Origin: Phocaeicola barnesiae DSM 18169 = JCM 13652
GTDB lineage: Bacteria > Bacteroidota > Bacteroidia > Bacteroidales > Bacteroidaceae
Direction: 5' to 3'
DNA: 64,000 nt
Assembly (NCBI RefSeq): GCF_000374585.1
Contig: NZ_KB894649.1
Location: forward strand, 1-64,000
In this document: in pieces, positions 27,161 through 36,357 of the stretch
Position numbering within the stretch: position 1 is the first letter of the stretch
Layout: every line of letters begins with the position of its first letter
Translations under genes and position numbers: made by a program
Notes under the pieces: generated by a model
The model's input: only the letters and a program-made list of their open reading frames with translations
Told to the model about the DNA's origin: nothing
Database searches by the model: none

Positions 27161-27985
27161 ATGATTACATTTCCCAATGCAAAGATAAATCTCGGACTGA
27201 ACATTGTAGAAAAGCGTCCGGACGGATATCATAACCTGGAAACCATCTTCTACCCGATCAACCTGCAGGATGCACTCGAAGTGAACCGGATGGAAAACAG
27301 TCAAGTACCTTACAAACTCCGTGTGAGCGGAACAGCTATCGAAGGAAGCCCAGAAGAAAATCTGGTAGTGAAAGCCTATAACCTGCTCCGTGAAAAATAT
27401 GAACTGGCTCCGGTAGATATCCACCTCTACAAACATATCCCGATGGGAGCCGGTCTGGGAGGCGGATCGGCCGACGGTGCCTTCATGATTAAAGTACTGA
27501 ACGAGAAATTCCGGCTGGGCCTCAGCATCGAAGAAATGGAAAGCTATGCGGCCCAATTGGGAGCCGATTGCGCGTTCTTTATCCAGAACCAACCGGTCTT
27601 TGCCACAGGTATCGGCAACGTATTCGAACGTATCCGCCTGTCACTGGGCAGTTACCGCCTGGTACTGGTGAAACCGAATATCTCCGTATCGACCAAAGAA
27701 GCGTATGCCAACATTCAGCCCAAACGCCCGGAAGTATCGTTGAAAGAAATCGTACAGCAACCGGTAGAGACCTGGGCTACCTGCATGAAGAATGACTTTG
27801 AAGACAACGTATTCAAGCTCTATCCGGAGATAGCTGCCATCAAGGACAAGATGTACGATTTAGGTGCTGTCTATGCTTCAATGTCCGGTTCCGGTTCTGC
27901 CGTATTCGGCCTGTTCAAAGAAAAGATAGAGAATGTGGACGAGAAGTTTGCCGGTTACTTCTGCCGCCAACGCGAAATGATTTAA
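27161..27985 (+). CDS. ispE: 4-diphosphocytidyl-2-C-methyl-D-erythritol kinase
   Basis: GHMP kinase of the MEP isoprenoid pathway, phosphorylating CDP-methylerythritol. It is 274 residues with [25 protein letters not shown] at the N-terminus, the ATP-binding [14 protein letters not shown] loop and the C-terminal [10 protein letters not shown] motif. The ATG at 27161 begins the conserved region; the longer frame back to 27068 spans the promoter. The pseudouridine synthase gene begins nine bases after its stop, so the two probably share a transcript. Confidence 0.96.
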   Translation: MITFPNAKINLGLNIVEKRPDGYHNLETIFYPINLQDALEVNRMENSQVPYKLRVSGTAIEGSPEENLVVKAYNLLREKYELAPVDIHLYKHIPMGAGLGGGSADGAFMIKVLNEKFRLGLSIEEMESYAAQLGADCAFFIQNQPVFATGIGNVFERIRLSLGSYRLVLVKPNISVSTKEAYANIQPKRPEVSLKEIVQQPVETWATCMKNDFEDNVFKLYPEIAAIKDKMYDLGAVYASMSGSGSAVFGLFKEKIENVDEKFAGYFCRQREMI

Positions 27986-27994
27986 CCTCCATTC

Positions 27995-29689
27995 ATGGAA
28001 AATACTGGGAACGAAACGCCTCATACCGACGGAAGCCGGAGCCCCCGGCTTTCCGCCGACGGATATATCCATCCGTTCATCCATCCGACCGACGGCATCG
28101 CTTTACCGTCGGCCTTTACTTATCCTTTCCATTATACGCCACATCCTTTGACCCGACTGGCAGCCGAAGAAGTTCAGAATTATCTGAAGACCCGTTCCGA
28201 CTGGCAGGAAGAGCTCCAGAACGGGAAAATGTTCGGTGTGCTGATTGTCCGTACCCCGGAGGAGAAACTGGGATACCTGGCCGCTTTCTCGGGTAACCTG
28301 GCCGGAAGCAATCATCACGCTTTTTTCGTTCCACCCGTATACGATTTGCTGCAACCGGACGGTTTCTTCCGAATAGAAGAAGCTGAAATTTCTGCCATCA
28401 ACCACCGGATAGCAAACGCCTTGCAGAGCGATGTTTATACCGAACTGAAAGCACAACTGGATGCCTGTCGGGAAGAAACGGACCGACAGCTACAGGCAGC
28501 CAAAGAAAGCATGAAACGGGCCAAAAACGAACGGGAAGCCGCACGCAGCCTAGGAGTCAGTCCGGAAGAAGAAGCCCGCATGATTCGGGAAAGCCAGTTC
28601 CAAAAAGCTGAATACAAGCGTCTGGAACGGAGACTGAAAGAAGAACTGGCTGTCAAGCAGACTGCTCTCAGCACCTATGAAGCTACCGTGCAGGCCTGGA
28701 AACAGGAGCGGAAACAACGTTCGGCTGCCCTTCAGCAACGTCTGTTCGTACAGTTCCGGATGTGGAATGCCCGGGGTGAAGTCAAGGATTTGTGCGAACT
28801 CTTCCGTGACACCCCCCAAGGGACCCCTCCGGCAGGGACCGGCGAATGCGCCTTACCCAAACTCCTCCAGTATGCTTACCAGCATCATCTGGAACCTCTG
28901 GCTATGGGAGAATTCTGGTGGGGACAATCGCCCAAGAATGAAATCCGCCGGCAAGGAGAATTCTATCCGTCGTGTACCGGCAAATGCGCCCCTATCCTGA
29001 AACACATGCTCATCGGATTGAACGTAGAGAAGAATCCCCTGGAAGAAGACCGACATCGGGAAACTCCTCTGCCCATTCTTTACGAAGACGAATGGCTGGT
29101 AGTTGTCTGCAAACCCGCCGGCATGTTATCCGTGCCCGGTAAAAACGGCCTCGATTCCGTATATGAACGGCTGCACGCACGCTATCCGGAAGCTACCGGT
29201 CCGTTGATAGTACACCGTCTGGACATGGCCACTTCCGGACTGTTGCTGGCAGCCAAGACCAAAGAAGTCCACCAACACCTGCAGGCCCAATTCGAGACAC
29301 GCAGCATCAAGAAACGTTATACAGCCATCCTGGAAGGACTTCCTGCGGCAAAAGAAGGAGAAATCCGCCTTCCTCTCTGTCCGAACCTGCTACACCGTCC
29401 GCTCCAGTCGGTCGATTTCGAACACGGGAAGCCCGCTGTAACGCGCTATCAGGTTCTGCAAAGCCTGAATAACCGGACATTGGTCGCCTTTTATCCGCTG
29501 ACAGGACGTACCCATCAGTTACGGGTACATGCCGCCCATCCGCAAGGGCTGAATTGTCCCATCGCAGGCGATGAACTTTACGGGAAAAAGGCCGACCGTC
29601 TGTATCTGCATGCTGCCGAACTGACTTTCACCCATCCCGTGAATGGCAAGACCATCCACATCGAGCAGGAAGCGGATTTCAAGCTATAA
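27995..29689 (+). CDS. RluA-family RNA pseudouridine synthase with long N-terminal extension
   Basis: A 564-residue protein. The C-terminal 210 residues are a standard RluA catalytic domain: YEDEWLVVVCKPAGMLSVPG, catalytic Asp in VHRLDMATSG, KRYTAILEG and LTGRTHQLRVH. The first 345 residues have no S4 domain; they contain YPFHYTPHPLTRLAAEE, a charged region likely to form coiled coil (about 145-250) and a Cys-containing CTGKCAPILKHML segment before the catalytic domain. Long relatives of this type occur in Bacteroidetes and some gammaproteobacteria, with an RNA target I cannot name. It converges with the efflux operon. Confidence 0.9.
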   Translation: MENTGNETPHTDGSRSPRLSADGYIHPFIHPTDGIALPSAFTYPFHYTPHPLTRLAAEEVQNYLKTRSDWQEELQNGKMFGVLIVRTPEEKLGYLAAFSGNLAGSNHHAFFVPPVYDLLQPDGFFRIEEAEISAINHRIANALQSDVYTELKAQLDACREETDRQLQAAKESMKRAKNEREAARSLGVSPEEEARMIRESQFQKAEYKRLERRLKEELAVKQTALSTYEATVQAWKQERKQRSAALQQRLFVQFRMWNARGEVKDLCELFRDTPQGTPPAGTGECALPKLLQYAYQHHLEPLAMGEFWWGQSPKNEIRRQGEFYPSCTGKCAPILKHMLIGLNVEKNPLEEDRHRETPLPILYEDEWLVVVCKPAGMLSVPGKNGLDSVYERLHARYPEATGPLIVHRLDMATSGLLLAAKTKEVHQHLQAQFETRSIKKRYTAILEGLPAAKEGEIRLPLCPNLLHRPLQSVDFEHGKPAVTRYQVLQSLNNRTLVAFYPLTGRTHQLRVHAAHPQGLNCPIAGDELYGKKADRLYLHAAELTFTHPVNGKTIHIEQEADFKL

Positions 29690-29746
29690 GCCATCGCTCA
29701 ACAGCAAGGTCTGCGCACTCCAGGAATCTGACAACAGATTTCATAA

Positions 29747-31273
29747 TCATTCCAAAAGTGCTCTCCGCCCATCCCGCCAGAAACGGTAGCCGATAAGCAA
29801 CAGCACAAAGACCGTTCCTCCGATACAGACCCAACCAAACAACTCCTTCAAACTGGTCAGGGTAGTCTGAAGCACCACCTGTCCGTACAAGTCTGTCAGG
29901 GAAACATGCGGCATCCACTCACGGACCTGGTCCATATTCTGACTCAGTTGACCGATATTGTCTTGCACAAGTTTCCGCATCCAGCGGTTCAACAAGGCAG
30001 TCCCTAATGGTGTAGCGATACTGGTCCGGATAAAACTCAATACACACAGCCCCTGAAAGAAATGCTTGAACGGAACACATTTGGCTACATAGATGGTCAG
30101 CGCGATATAAAGAATGCCATGCCCTATCCCTCTTAAAAAATTCGGAAGATACAGACTTTCGATATTCAGATTCGGGTGAATCAGGAAGTACATGTAGTAT
30201 TCGTATGCAACTATCAACGAAAATCCTATCACAATCAGCAACTTGAATCCCTTGTGGAGAACGACACGCCGATAAAACACCGCTCCTGCTCCACACAAGA
30301 TACCGGAAAAGACATACCAGTTCAACGAAATGGCATTCAGCCGGTCGTACTTCAAGATGGATTTCATGAACATCTCCTGAAGCACGGAGGAAGTAGCCAG
30401 GAACAGACAAAGCATCAGGAACAAAAAAAGAATGGTCGGGAAATGCCGGTAACGCAACACCTGCATCTCGATGTATGGCCGGCGCAGCGTCTGCATCCTC
30501 CTCACATTCACCAACAGAGCAACTGTAGCCAGAACAATGCATCCCCGTATTTCAACGCTGTCCAGCCAATCGTAGAATTCGCCATAAATACACACATAGA
30601 CGATGGAAAACAAGACCACGACCCACAGGATCCCCCCAATCCAGTCGATACCATACAGAGGCACTTTCTTGCCCACGCGTACCCGACGGGTCAGAAAATA
30701 AACACAGCACCATACCACGGCCAGCATAAACATGACAAAGCCATGCATGTAGCGCCAATGCACCCAGTCGGTCAGATGGATAGCCACAAGTCCCGACAAC
30801 TGGATACTCTCCAGTACCACTATATAGATGAAGGGATAGAACACCGAGAAGTTTCCCGAAGGAGTCACACTCAGGCGCATGTTGGAGAAGCACTCGAAAG
30901 TTCCCCACATCCGGAAGAAACCGGAAATGAAACACGTAACAACCAGGACCGGAAGAATATCCGTATGCATGGTAATCCAGTTGCAGGCAATCAGAATGGG
31001 GCAGACAGTCAACAGAATGGAACGGGTGGTAAAGCGGGACTTCAGCCGGAAGAGTATGGGAAATATCACCGTCATCCCGATGAACGATGCATATCCGGCC
31101 ATCATCACATCTTCCTGGATACAGCCCAATTCACTGGACATCTGCACAGCTACCGGCAGAAAGACACCTCCATTGAACTGGAACACCGTGGCAAAACACA
31201 TGGAGAGGAATATACACACCGGCGTAGGCAGAAATTCCTTGAAATAGGCGACACGCGGTCGATTTACAGCCAT
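29747..31273 (-). CDS. MFS drug-efflux transporter (EmrB/DHA2-like)
   Basis: An inner-membrane protein of 508 residues with about 12-14 hydrophobic segments and little soluble sequence. Together with the HlyD-like adaptor and TolC-like channel encoded just upstream on the same strand it forms an EmrAB-TolC type tripartite pump. I start at the ATG at 31273, which follows a full AGGAGG Shine-Dalgarno, rare in this window; a GTG two codons earlier overlaps that site. It lies 12 bases after the adaptor gene. Substrate is unknown; hydrophobic drugs, bile salts or fatty acids are typical. Confidence 0.88.
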   Translation of the reverse strand: MAVNRPRVAYFKEFLPTPVCIFLSMCFATVFQFNGGVFLPVAVQMSSELGCIQEDVMMAGYASFIGMTVIFPILFRLKSRFTTRSILLTVCPILIACNWITMHTDILPVLVVTCFISGFFRMWGTFECFSNMRLSVTPSGNFSVFYPFIYIVVLESIQLSGLVAIHLTDWVHWRYMHGFVMFMLAVVWCCVYFLTRRVRVGKKVPLYGIDWIGGILWVVVLFSIVYVCIYGEFYDWLDSVEIRGCIVLATVALLVNVRRMQTLRRPYIEMQVLRYRHFPTILFLFLMLCLFLATSSVLQEMFMKSILKYDRLNAISLNWYVFSGILCGAGAVFYRRVVLHKGFKLLIVIGFSLIVAYEYYMYFLIHPNLNIESLYLPNFLRGIGHGILYIALTIYVAKCVPFKHFFQGLCVLSFIRTSIATPLGTALLNRWMRKLVQDNIGQLSQNMDQVREWMPHVSLTDLYGQVVLQTTLTSLKELFGWVCIGGTVFVLLLIGYRFWRDGRRALLE

Positions 31274-31285
31274 CTGCACCTCCTC

Positions 31286-32320
31286 TTAAAAACTCACCGT
31301 ACATTCCACATTCATTCCGGCACGCAGACGTTCCAGGTCTTCAGCCCGGTTACGGGCTGTAAATTCGATACGCACAGGAATACGCTGTTCCACTTTCACA
31401 AAGTTTCCCGCAGAATTGTCCTGAGGAATCAACGAATAAAAGGAACCGGTTGCATCGGATATGGAAGAAATACGTCCTTCGAACGCTACTCCCGGCAAAG
31501 CATCCACCTGGATGTCGACCAGCTGGCCTTTCTGCATTCGGGTGGTCTGCGTTTCCTTGTAATTGGCAATCACCCACTTCTCGGTACCGTCTACCAAAGT
31601 AACCAACGTCTGTCCCTGCTGTACCAATTCGCCTTCGTGGATTTCCTTCCGTCCGGTTACCCCATCGGCCGTTGCCAGAATAACGGTATAGGAAAGATTC
31701 AGACGGTCCAGCTCCAGCTCCGCTTCTGCCAGCTTAATGGCAGATTCGTTCTGGTCCAACCGTTGGGTCTGCTCCTGCTTTACCAGCGAAGTAGACTGTT
31801 TCTGACGCAACAACTGTTCGTAACGGGCTTTGGTAGCCTCATAGTCCGTCTTTACCCGGTCAAACTGCTGCGGTGTCACCGCCTCTTCCTTCAGCAATCC
31901 TTCATAACGCTTGAAATCAGCTTCGGCATTCTGCAGACGTACGCGCTGTTCTTCGATGGCAGCATCGGTTACCAGAATGTTGTTCTGCGTCGTATTGATT
32001 GTCGTGTGCATGGCGGTTTTACCTGCCAAAGCGCTCTGATAATCGGCCTCAGCCTGTGCCACTTTCAGCCGATACTCCGTATCCTCAATAATCACCAGCG
32101 TATCACCTTTCTTGACCCGCTGATATTCATCGAAGCAGATTCTTTTAATGAAACCCTGTACCCGGGTATTGACAGGAGTCAAGTGCTGTTTAACCTGAGC
32201 GTTATCGGTAAACTCCACATTTCCCCAGTGGATAAAACGTCCGAAAGTCCAGCCGATACCGATAGCCAGGACCAGCAAAATGAAAAAATTAGGGATAGCA
32301 CGTCTTTTATTTCTAATCAT
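31286..32320 (-). CDS. HlyD/EmrA-family periplasmic adaptor
   Basis: A 344-residue membrane-fusion protein. One N-terminal transmembrane segment (about residues 11-30) is followed by the biotinyl-lipoyl half-motif TPVNTRVQGFIKRI, a long alpha-helical hairpin (about 85-205) and a beta-barrel with ADGVTGRKEIHEGELVQQGQTLVTLV. It bridges the MFS pump and the outer-membrane channel. It is the middle gene of the efflux operon, 19 bases after the TolC-like gene. Confidence 0.93.
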   Translation of the reverse strand: MIRNKRRAIPNFFILLVLAIGIGWTFGRFIHWGNVEFTDNAQVKQHLTPVNTRVQGFIKRICFDEYQRVKKGDTLVIIEDTEYRLKVAQAEADYQSALAGKTAMHTTINTTQNNILVTDAAIEEQRVRLQNAEADFKRYEGLLKEEAVTPQQFDRVKTDYEATKARYEQLLRQKQSTSLVKQEQTQRLDQNESAIKLAEAELELDRLNLSYTVILATADGVTGRKEIHEGELVQQGQTLVTLVDGTEKWVIANYKETQTTRMQKGQLVDIQVDALPGVAFEGRISSISDATGSFYSLIPQDNSAGNFVKVEQRIPVRIEFTARNRAEDLERLRAGMNVECTVSF

Positions 32321-32339
32321 ACGAGTAAATTTTAAAGGG

Positions 32340-33647
32340 TTAAAGGGTTCCGGTTATCTTCTTCAGCAAATAATACTGGTATAGAATCTCAATCTGGTCG
32401 TTGGCCAGTTGCAGTTCGGTATCCAGCTGAGTATTGCTGGCATCCAGCATGTCGGTAATCAGTGCCAGACCATTCAGATACCGCTGACGGACAATGTGGA
32501 AGTTCTCATGGGCCAACTGAAGACTTTTCTCCTGTGTACGCAGACGGATATAAGCCTCTTTCAAATCAACATACGCTTTGTGAATGGTATGATCGAGTTC
32601 CTCGGCCACCAACTCCTGTTGAGCCTCCATCTTCCGGGTATGCAACTTGGCCTGTTGCAATTTCCGCTTACTCTTAAACAAGGCATCAAAATTATAGGAG
32701 ATGCCCACACCGGCATACCAATACGTAAAATTCTTGTCCAATGGAGGGACTTCTACCAGGATGGGGCCAGTAAAATCGTTTGCTGCCACCAGACTGATGT
32801 GAGGCCTCCGTTCAGAACGGATAAGCTGCTGGCTGTTTTTTCCCAGTTCCACCTGCAAACCTGCAATCTGCATCTGCGGAGACGATTTTGCCTCCGACTG
32901 CCAGAATCCTTCCTGCTCGGCATCCACAGACAACTGCCGCAAAGCCGTCGTATCCGGAACCAGGTGAACACCCGGTTCCAGGCCAAGGGTAGTTACCAAC
33001 CGGTGATTCAGCACATCAATCTGATTCAGCGTAGACGTAAGACCAAGTTCCAGGTTCTGCAGCTGAAGTTCGTACCGGGTAATGTCACTCTTCAGAGCCG
33101 TACCTTGCCGGTAAGCAGCCTGCATATCCTTCACCAATAACCTGGTCTGCTCGATATTCTTCTGATACACCACCTGCTGATTATGCAACTGATAAAGATC
33201 CAGGTAATGCCCCAGAAGCAGGAAACGGACATCCTGCCGGTTTTTCCGGTATTCCAATTCGGAAACCTGCCGGTTCAGTTCAGCCTGCTCAATGCTCCGT
33301 GAAATCCTTCCTCCGGCATAGACCACCTGTGAAGCTTTTACTACAAACGAATTTCCATAATGCGGCATATCGGCATGTATACCGTTCGTAAAGTCACGGT
33401 CGGTCATACACCCGTCGCCGATATACTTAAACTCCATGGCTGCCTGAATGGTAGGCAACTGTCCGTTACGGGCTACCCGGACAGCCTGTTCCGCCTCATC
33501 GACTGCCAATGCATGTAAATTGATACTCTTGCTGTTGCGGTCGGCCAACTGGAACATTTCATCCATACGGAGCAGACGCACCTGTCCGCTCATCAGACCG
33601 ACTGCCCCCCAGCACATTACTCCGATCATCCAATGTCGATTCTTCAT
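32340..33647 (-). CDS. TolC-family outer-membrane efflux channel
   Basis: A 435-residue exported protein (signal peptide at residues 1-21) with the duplicated long-helix pattern of OEP/TolC proteins: AVDEAEQAVRVARNGQLPTI in the first repeat, then QQAKLHTRKMEAQQELVAEEL and YLNGLALITDMLDASNTQLDTELQ in the second. It is the first gene of the efflux operon and is divergent from the AraC regulator, which probably controls it. Confidence 0.92.
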   Translation of the reverse strand: MKNRHWMIGVMCWGAVGLMSGQVRLLRMDEMFQLADRNSKSINLHALAVDEAEQAVRVARNGQLPTIQAAMEFKYIGDGCMTDRDFTNGIHADMPHYGNSFVVKASQVVYAGGRISRSIEQAELNRQVSELEYRKNRQDVRFLLLGHYLDLYQLHNQQVVYQKNIEQTRLLVKDMQAAYRQGTALKSDITRYELQLQNLELGLTSTLNQIDVLNHRLVTTLGLEPGVHLVPDTTALRQLSVDAEQEGFWQSEAKSSPQMQIAGLQVELGKNSQQLIRSERRPHISLVAANDFTGPILVEVPPLDKNFTYWYAGVGISYNFDALFKSKRKLQQAKLHTRKMEAQQELVAEELDHTIHKAYVDLKEAYIRLRTQEKSLQLAHENFHIVRQRYLNGLALITDMLDASNTQLDTELQLANDQIEILYQYYLLKKITGTL

Positions 33648-33760
33648 CTTACTGTTATCCTTCTTTTCCTTATTTCATAGAATTATAGTGTCATTCTTTC
33701 CTGACGTCACAGAGAAAACTACTGACAACTTTCATCTTTCTACCAAACTTATTGGTTGTG

Positions 33761-33806
33761 CAAAATTAATCGATTATCTTTAGACCGAAATTGCATATTA
33801 TGCAAT
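33761..33806. promoter_or_regulatory. divergent control region of the efflux operon and araC-type gene, with a palindrome
   Basis: Between the divergent genes lie a minus-strand -7 box TAATTTTG (33761-33768) for the efflux operon, a plus-strand near-match TATCTTTA (33775-33782) for the regulator, and a perfect inverted repeat ATTGCAT-ATT-ATGCAAT (33790-33806). The palindrome would sit near the -33 region of the efflux promoter and at the start of the regulator transcript, a good place for an operator. Binding is inference. Confidence 0.6.
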
Positions 33807-33836
33807 AAGATTACCAATTTAAGCCAAAATAACGCC

Positions 33837-34667
33837 ATGAATCAGGAACAAAAAGCCTATATTTCGCTCATCAACGAGTCTTCCGAAGAAAGTATAGTCA
33901 TCAAAAAAACCGGTTGGGAGGAAATCAGCCTGTCGGTACACACCCATCAGAAACATCAAATAATCTATACATTATCAGGGACTCTCCATATTCAGATAAA
34001 TGAAGCCAACTACTTTGTCCCCGAAAAACACATCGCCTGGATTCCTTCAGAATGCAACCATATCCTGTCCAGCAACAACCGACGTGTATCGCTGGTCATC
34101 TTCTACCTGAATCTGCCGAAGGAAACAGGAAAAGACCCTTACGGAGAATTTTCCGTTTACAGCACCCACGCCGTAGTTGCCGAAAACCTGCGGTTCATCG
34201 CGTCAAAAGGACCTTTCATTGAACGGCTGCATACCCCGGACCTATACGATTTTGCCATCAGCTTCTTCCGGTTGCTACCCACCATGAATCCCCACATCGA
34301 AAACCTGCTGAAAACAAAGGTAATTCCAAACGACGAACGTATCCGACCGGTATTGGAATACCTGATACAACATGCCTATGAGAATCTGAAAATCGAAGAG
34401 GTAGCCGAACGATTCAGCTTTTCCGTCCGGAACCTTAGCCGCCTGCTGCATGACTCCGGCATTCACTTCAACCGTTATCTGAACCAACAACGCATTACCC
34501 GAGCCATCGAACTTTTTGCCGACGGCAAGAAAAGCATACAGGAAGTCGCTTACGAAGTAGGATTCAACACTCCGAACAACTTCAACCGGGTATTCAAACA
34601 GCTCACCGGTATGACACCGAAGAATTATGGAGGAGAAATTACGAAAAAGAGTCATACCAATGTATGA
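33837..34667 (+). CDS. AraC-family transcriptional regulator
   Basis: A 276-residue regulator: an N-terminal cupin-like sensor domain (HTHQKHQIIYTLSGTLHIQI, WIPSECNH) and a C-terminal double HTH (IEEVAERFSFSVRNLSRLLHDS, then IQEVAYEVGFNTPNNFNRVFKQLTGMTPKNY). The start is the ATG at 33837, after the palindrome; the longer frame includes the promoter region. It is divergent from the TolC-HlyD-MFS operon, so it is most likely its local activator in response to an exported compound. Its stop codon lies within the hairpin that terminates the tRNA-Pro transcript coming from the other strand. Confidence 0.92.
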   Translation: MNQEQKAYISLINESSEESIVIKKTGWEEISLSVHTHQKHQIIYTLSGTLHIQINEANYFVPEKHIAWIPSECNHILSSNNRRVSLVIFYLNLPKETGKDPYGEFSVYSTHAVVAENLRFIASKGPFIERLHTPDLYDFAISFFRLLPTMNPHIENLLKTKVIPNDERIRPVLEYLIQHAYENLKIEEVAERFSFSVRNLSRLLHDSGIHFNRYLNQQRITRAIELFADGKKSIQEVAYEVGFNTPNNFNRVFKQLTGMTPKNYGGEITKKSHTNV

Positions 34668-34670
34668 CTC
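34641..34670 (-). terminator. terminator of the tRNA-Pro pair, overlapping the regulator 3' end
   Basis: GAGTCATA (34649-34656) pairs with TATGACTC (34663-34670). On the minus strand it is followed by five T residues. The same bases encode the last residues and stop of the AraC gene. Confidence 0.75.
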
Positions 34671-34678
34671 TCTCTTGT

Positions 34679-34752
34679 CGGGGTAGCGGGATTCGAACCC
34701 ACGACCCCCTGCTCCCAAAGCAGGTGCGCTAACCGGACTGCGCTACACCCCG
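34679..34752 (-). tRNA. tRNA-Pro (UGG anticodon), copy 1
   Basis: A 74-base cloverleaf on the minus strand: acceptor CGGGGTG/TACCCCG, D-arm GCGC...GCGC, anticodon loop TTTGGGA giving anticodon TGG, and T-loop GGTTCGAATCC. CCA is not encoded. It is identical to the second copy 43 bases upstream in transcription. Confidence 0.96.
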
Positions 34753-34795
34753 AATATGTAATCTGAATGACTTGTCTGTCTCTGTCTCCGTCTGT

Positions 34796-34869
34796 CGGGG
34801 TAGCGGGATTCGAACCCACGACCCCCTGCTCCCAAAGCAGGTGCGCTAACCGGACTGCGCTACACCCCG
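34796..34869 (-). tRNA. tRNA-Pro (UGG anticodon), copy 2
   Basis: Same 74-base sequence as the neighbouring copy, including the TTTGGGA anticodon loop. It is the promoter-proximal member of the tandem pair; a TAnnTTTG promoter lies 24 bases upstream. Confidence 0.96.
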
Positions 34870-34892
34870 GGGTCTTTTTTTCAAAAGCGATG

Positions 34893-34924
34893 CAAAGGTA
34901 CGTCTTATATTTGAAACATGCAAG
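34893..34924 (-). promoter_or_regulatory. promoter of the tRNA-Pro pair
   Basis: On the minus strand, -33 CTTG (34921-34924), 20-base spacer, and -7 TACCTTTG (34893-34900). Confidence 0.65.
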
Positions 34925-35095
34925 TTCTCGGGTAATTTTTTCACATAAAAACAGATTACAGAACAGAAATAGGGTAAAATCAAAAGAGAAAAAACAAAAT
35001 TTAGCTACCCGACAAACTTTTCTTATGAAAGGATGTTATTATGGTACATGATACCTGAAACACTTTTTTGAGAACATAACTAGATAAACTAAACA

Positions 35096-36280
35096 ATGAA
35101 ACAAACTAGACTTTTCTGTCTGGGCCTGACTATGGCCAGCTGCCTGAGTGCTTTTGCAGCAACTGACGAACCGCAGAACGATACGGACAAGTACGCGGTA
35201 GTAACAAACAGATTCAATGCCAATTGGTTCATCGGTGTAAACGGTGGTGCACAAATGTACATCAGTGACGGTTTCAAACTGGATGACAACAAATGGAAAC
35301 TTGTGACACCTGCCGTAGAAATCAACGCAGGCAAATGGTTCACTCCAGGTATCGGTCTGCGTCTGGGTGTAGCCGGTTATCAGGCCAAAGGCTTCTCATG
35401 GAGCCCGAATGTAGGACATGTATACAAGGAAATCAAACCGGGGGTATACGGTACAAAATGGGGGATGATTCAAACTCATGCCGATGTGATGCTGAATTTC
35501 ACCAACCTGTTCCTGGGCTACAAAGAGAACCGTGTGTATAACGCCATCCCCTATGCCAGCATAAGCTATCTGCGTGGCGTAGACCAGAGCAAAGAAAACG
35601 AGCTGGGAGTAGGTTTGGGATTCATCAACAGTTTCCGGGTAAACAATTCTCTGAACATCAATCTGGAGCTCCGTGCTACAGCCGTCAACGACCATATGGA
35701 CGGTATTGTCGGCGGGAAAAATTACGAAGCCACCACAGCTGTACTGGTCGGCGTAAGTTATAAATTGGGCAAGAAAGGATGGAACCGGCCTAACCAGGTT
35801 TCCGGAGAAGAGATTGCAGCCGTACAAAGCCGCCTGAAAGAAATGCATCAGGAAAACCAGCTTCTTAGAAACCAGATTGGAGAACTGCAACAGGATCTGG
35901 CCAACGCTACACAATCGAACGGTGTCCTTCCAGTGGCAGCCTGTCCGGCAAATCTGGCCAATTATGTAGTGTTCTTTAATATCAACAAGGCTGATGTCAG
36001 TCAGAAAGAAGAAATCAACCTGAAAGAAATAGCCGACAAGATCAAACAATATCCGGCAGCCAAATTCCGTGTAACCGGTTATGCCGACGAACAGACCGGT
36101 ACAGCGGCATACAATGAAGCGCTCAGCAAGCAACGCGCAGAGGCCGTATACAATGTATTGGTAAACAAATATAACGTAAACCCGAACCAGCTGATCCTCT
36201 CCTACAAAGGAGGCGTAGCCGACCTCTTCGACGGACAACCCAGATTGAGCCGTGCTACCATTGTCAGTGTTTCTGAATAA
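35096..36280 (+). CDS. OmpA-family outer-membrane protein
   Basis: A 394-residue protein with a signal peptide (cleavage near AFAATD), an N-terminal eight-strand-type beta-barrel (about residues 40-235), a coiled-coil linker (IAAVQSRLKEMHQENQLLRNQIGELQQDL) and a C-terminal OmpA peptidoglycan-binding domain (FFNINKADVSQKEEINLKEIADKI, VTGYADEQTGTAAYNEALSKQRAEAV). The classical NxxLSxxRAxxV motif is here EALSKQRAEAV. It links the outer membrane to the wall. It is preceded by an A/T-rich 226-base gap without other genes and ends at a bidirectional terminator. Confidence 0.93.
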   Translation: MKQTRLFCLGLTMASCLSAFAATDEPQNDTDKYAVVTNRFNANWFIGVNGGAQMYISDGFKLDDNKWKLVTPAVEINAGKWFTPGIGLRLGVAGYQAKGFSWSPNVGHVYKEIKPGVYGTKWGMIQTHADVMLNFTNLFLGYKENRVYNAIPYASISYLRGVDQSKENELGVGLGFINSFRVNNSLNINLELRATAVNDHMDGIVGGKNYEATTAVLVGVSYKLGKKGWNRPNQVSGEEIAAVQSRLKEMHQENQLLRNQIGELQQDLANATQSNGVLPVAACPANLANYVVFFNINKADVSQKEEINLKEIADKIKQYPAAKFRVTGYADEQTGTAAYNEALSKQRAEAVYNVLVNKYNVNPNQLILSYKGGVADLFDGQPRLSRATIVSVSE

Positions 36281-36294
36281 TCAAATGAAAATGT

Positions 36295-36331
36295 GAAAAA
36301 GGCTGCCAGGAAATCTCCTGAGCAGCCTCTT
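36295..36331. terminator. bidirectional terminator between the ompA-like gene and the methyltransferase gene
   Basis: AGGCTGC pairs with GCAGCCT, and inner CAGGA pairs with TCCTG across an AATC loop. The minus side has five T residues; the plus side has CTCTTTG. Confidence 0.85.
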
Positions 36332-36357
36332 TGCGTCTTGTATATCTTGATAAGCAC

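Noticed and set aside
30176-32335. A 719-codon open frame on the plus strand opposite the MFS and HlyD genes
   Set aside because: It runs antisense across two clear efflux genes, is rich in His/Gln in the way antisense frames are, and has no recognisable domain or signal.
34767-35051. A 94-codon plus-strand frame beginning in the tRNA-Pro region
   Set aside because: Its GVAGFEPTTPC stretch is the well-known false translation of the reverse strand of a tRNA gene.
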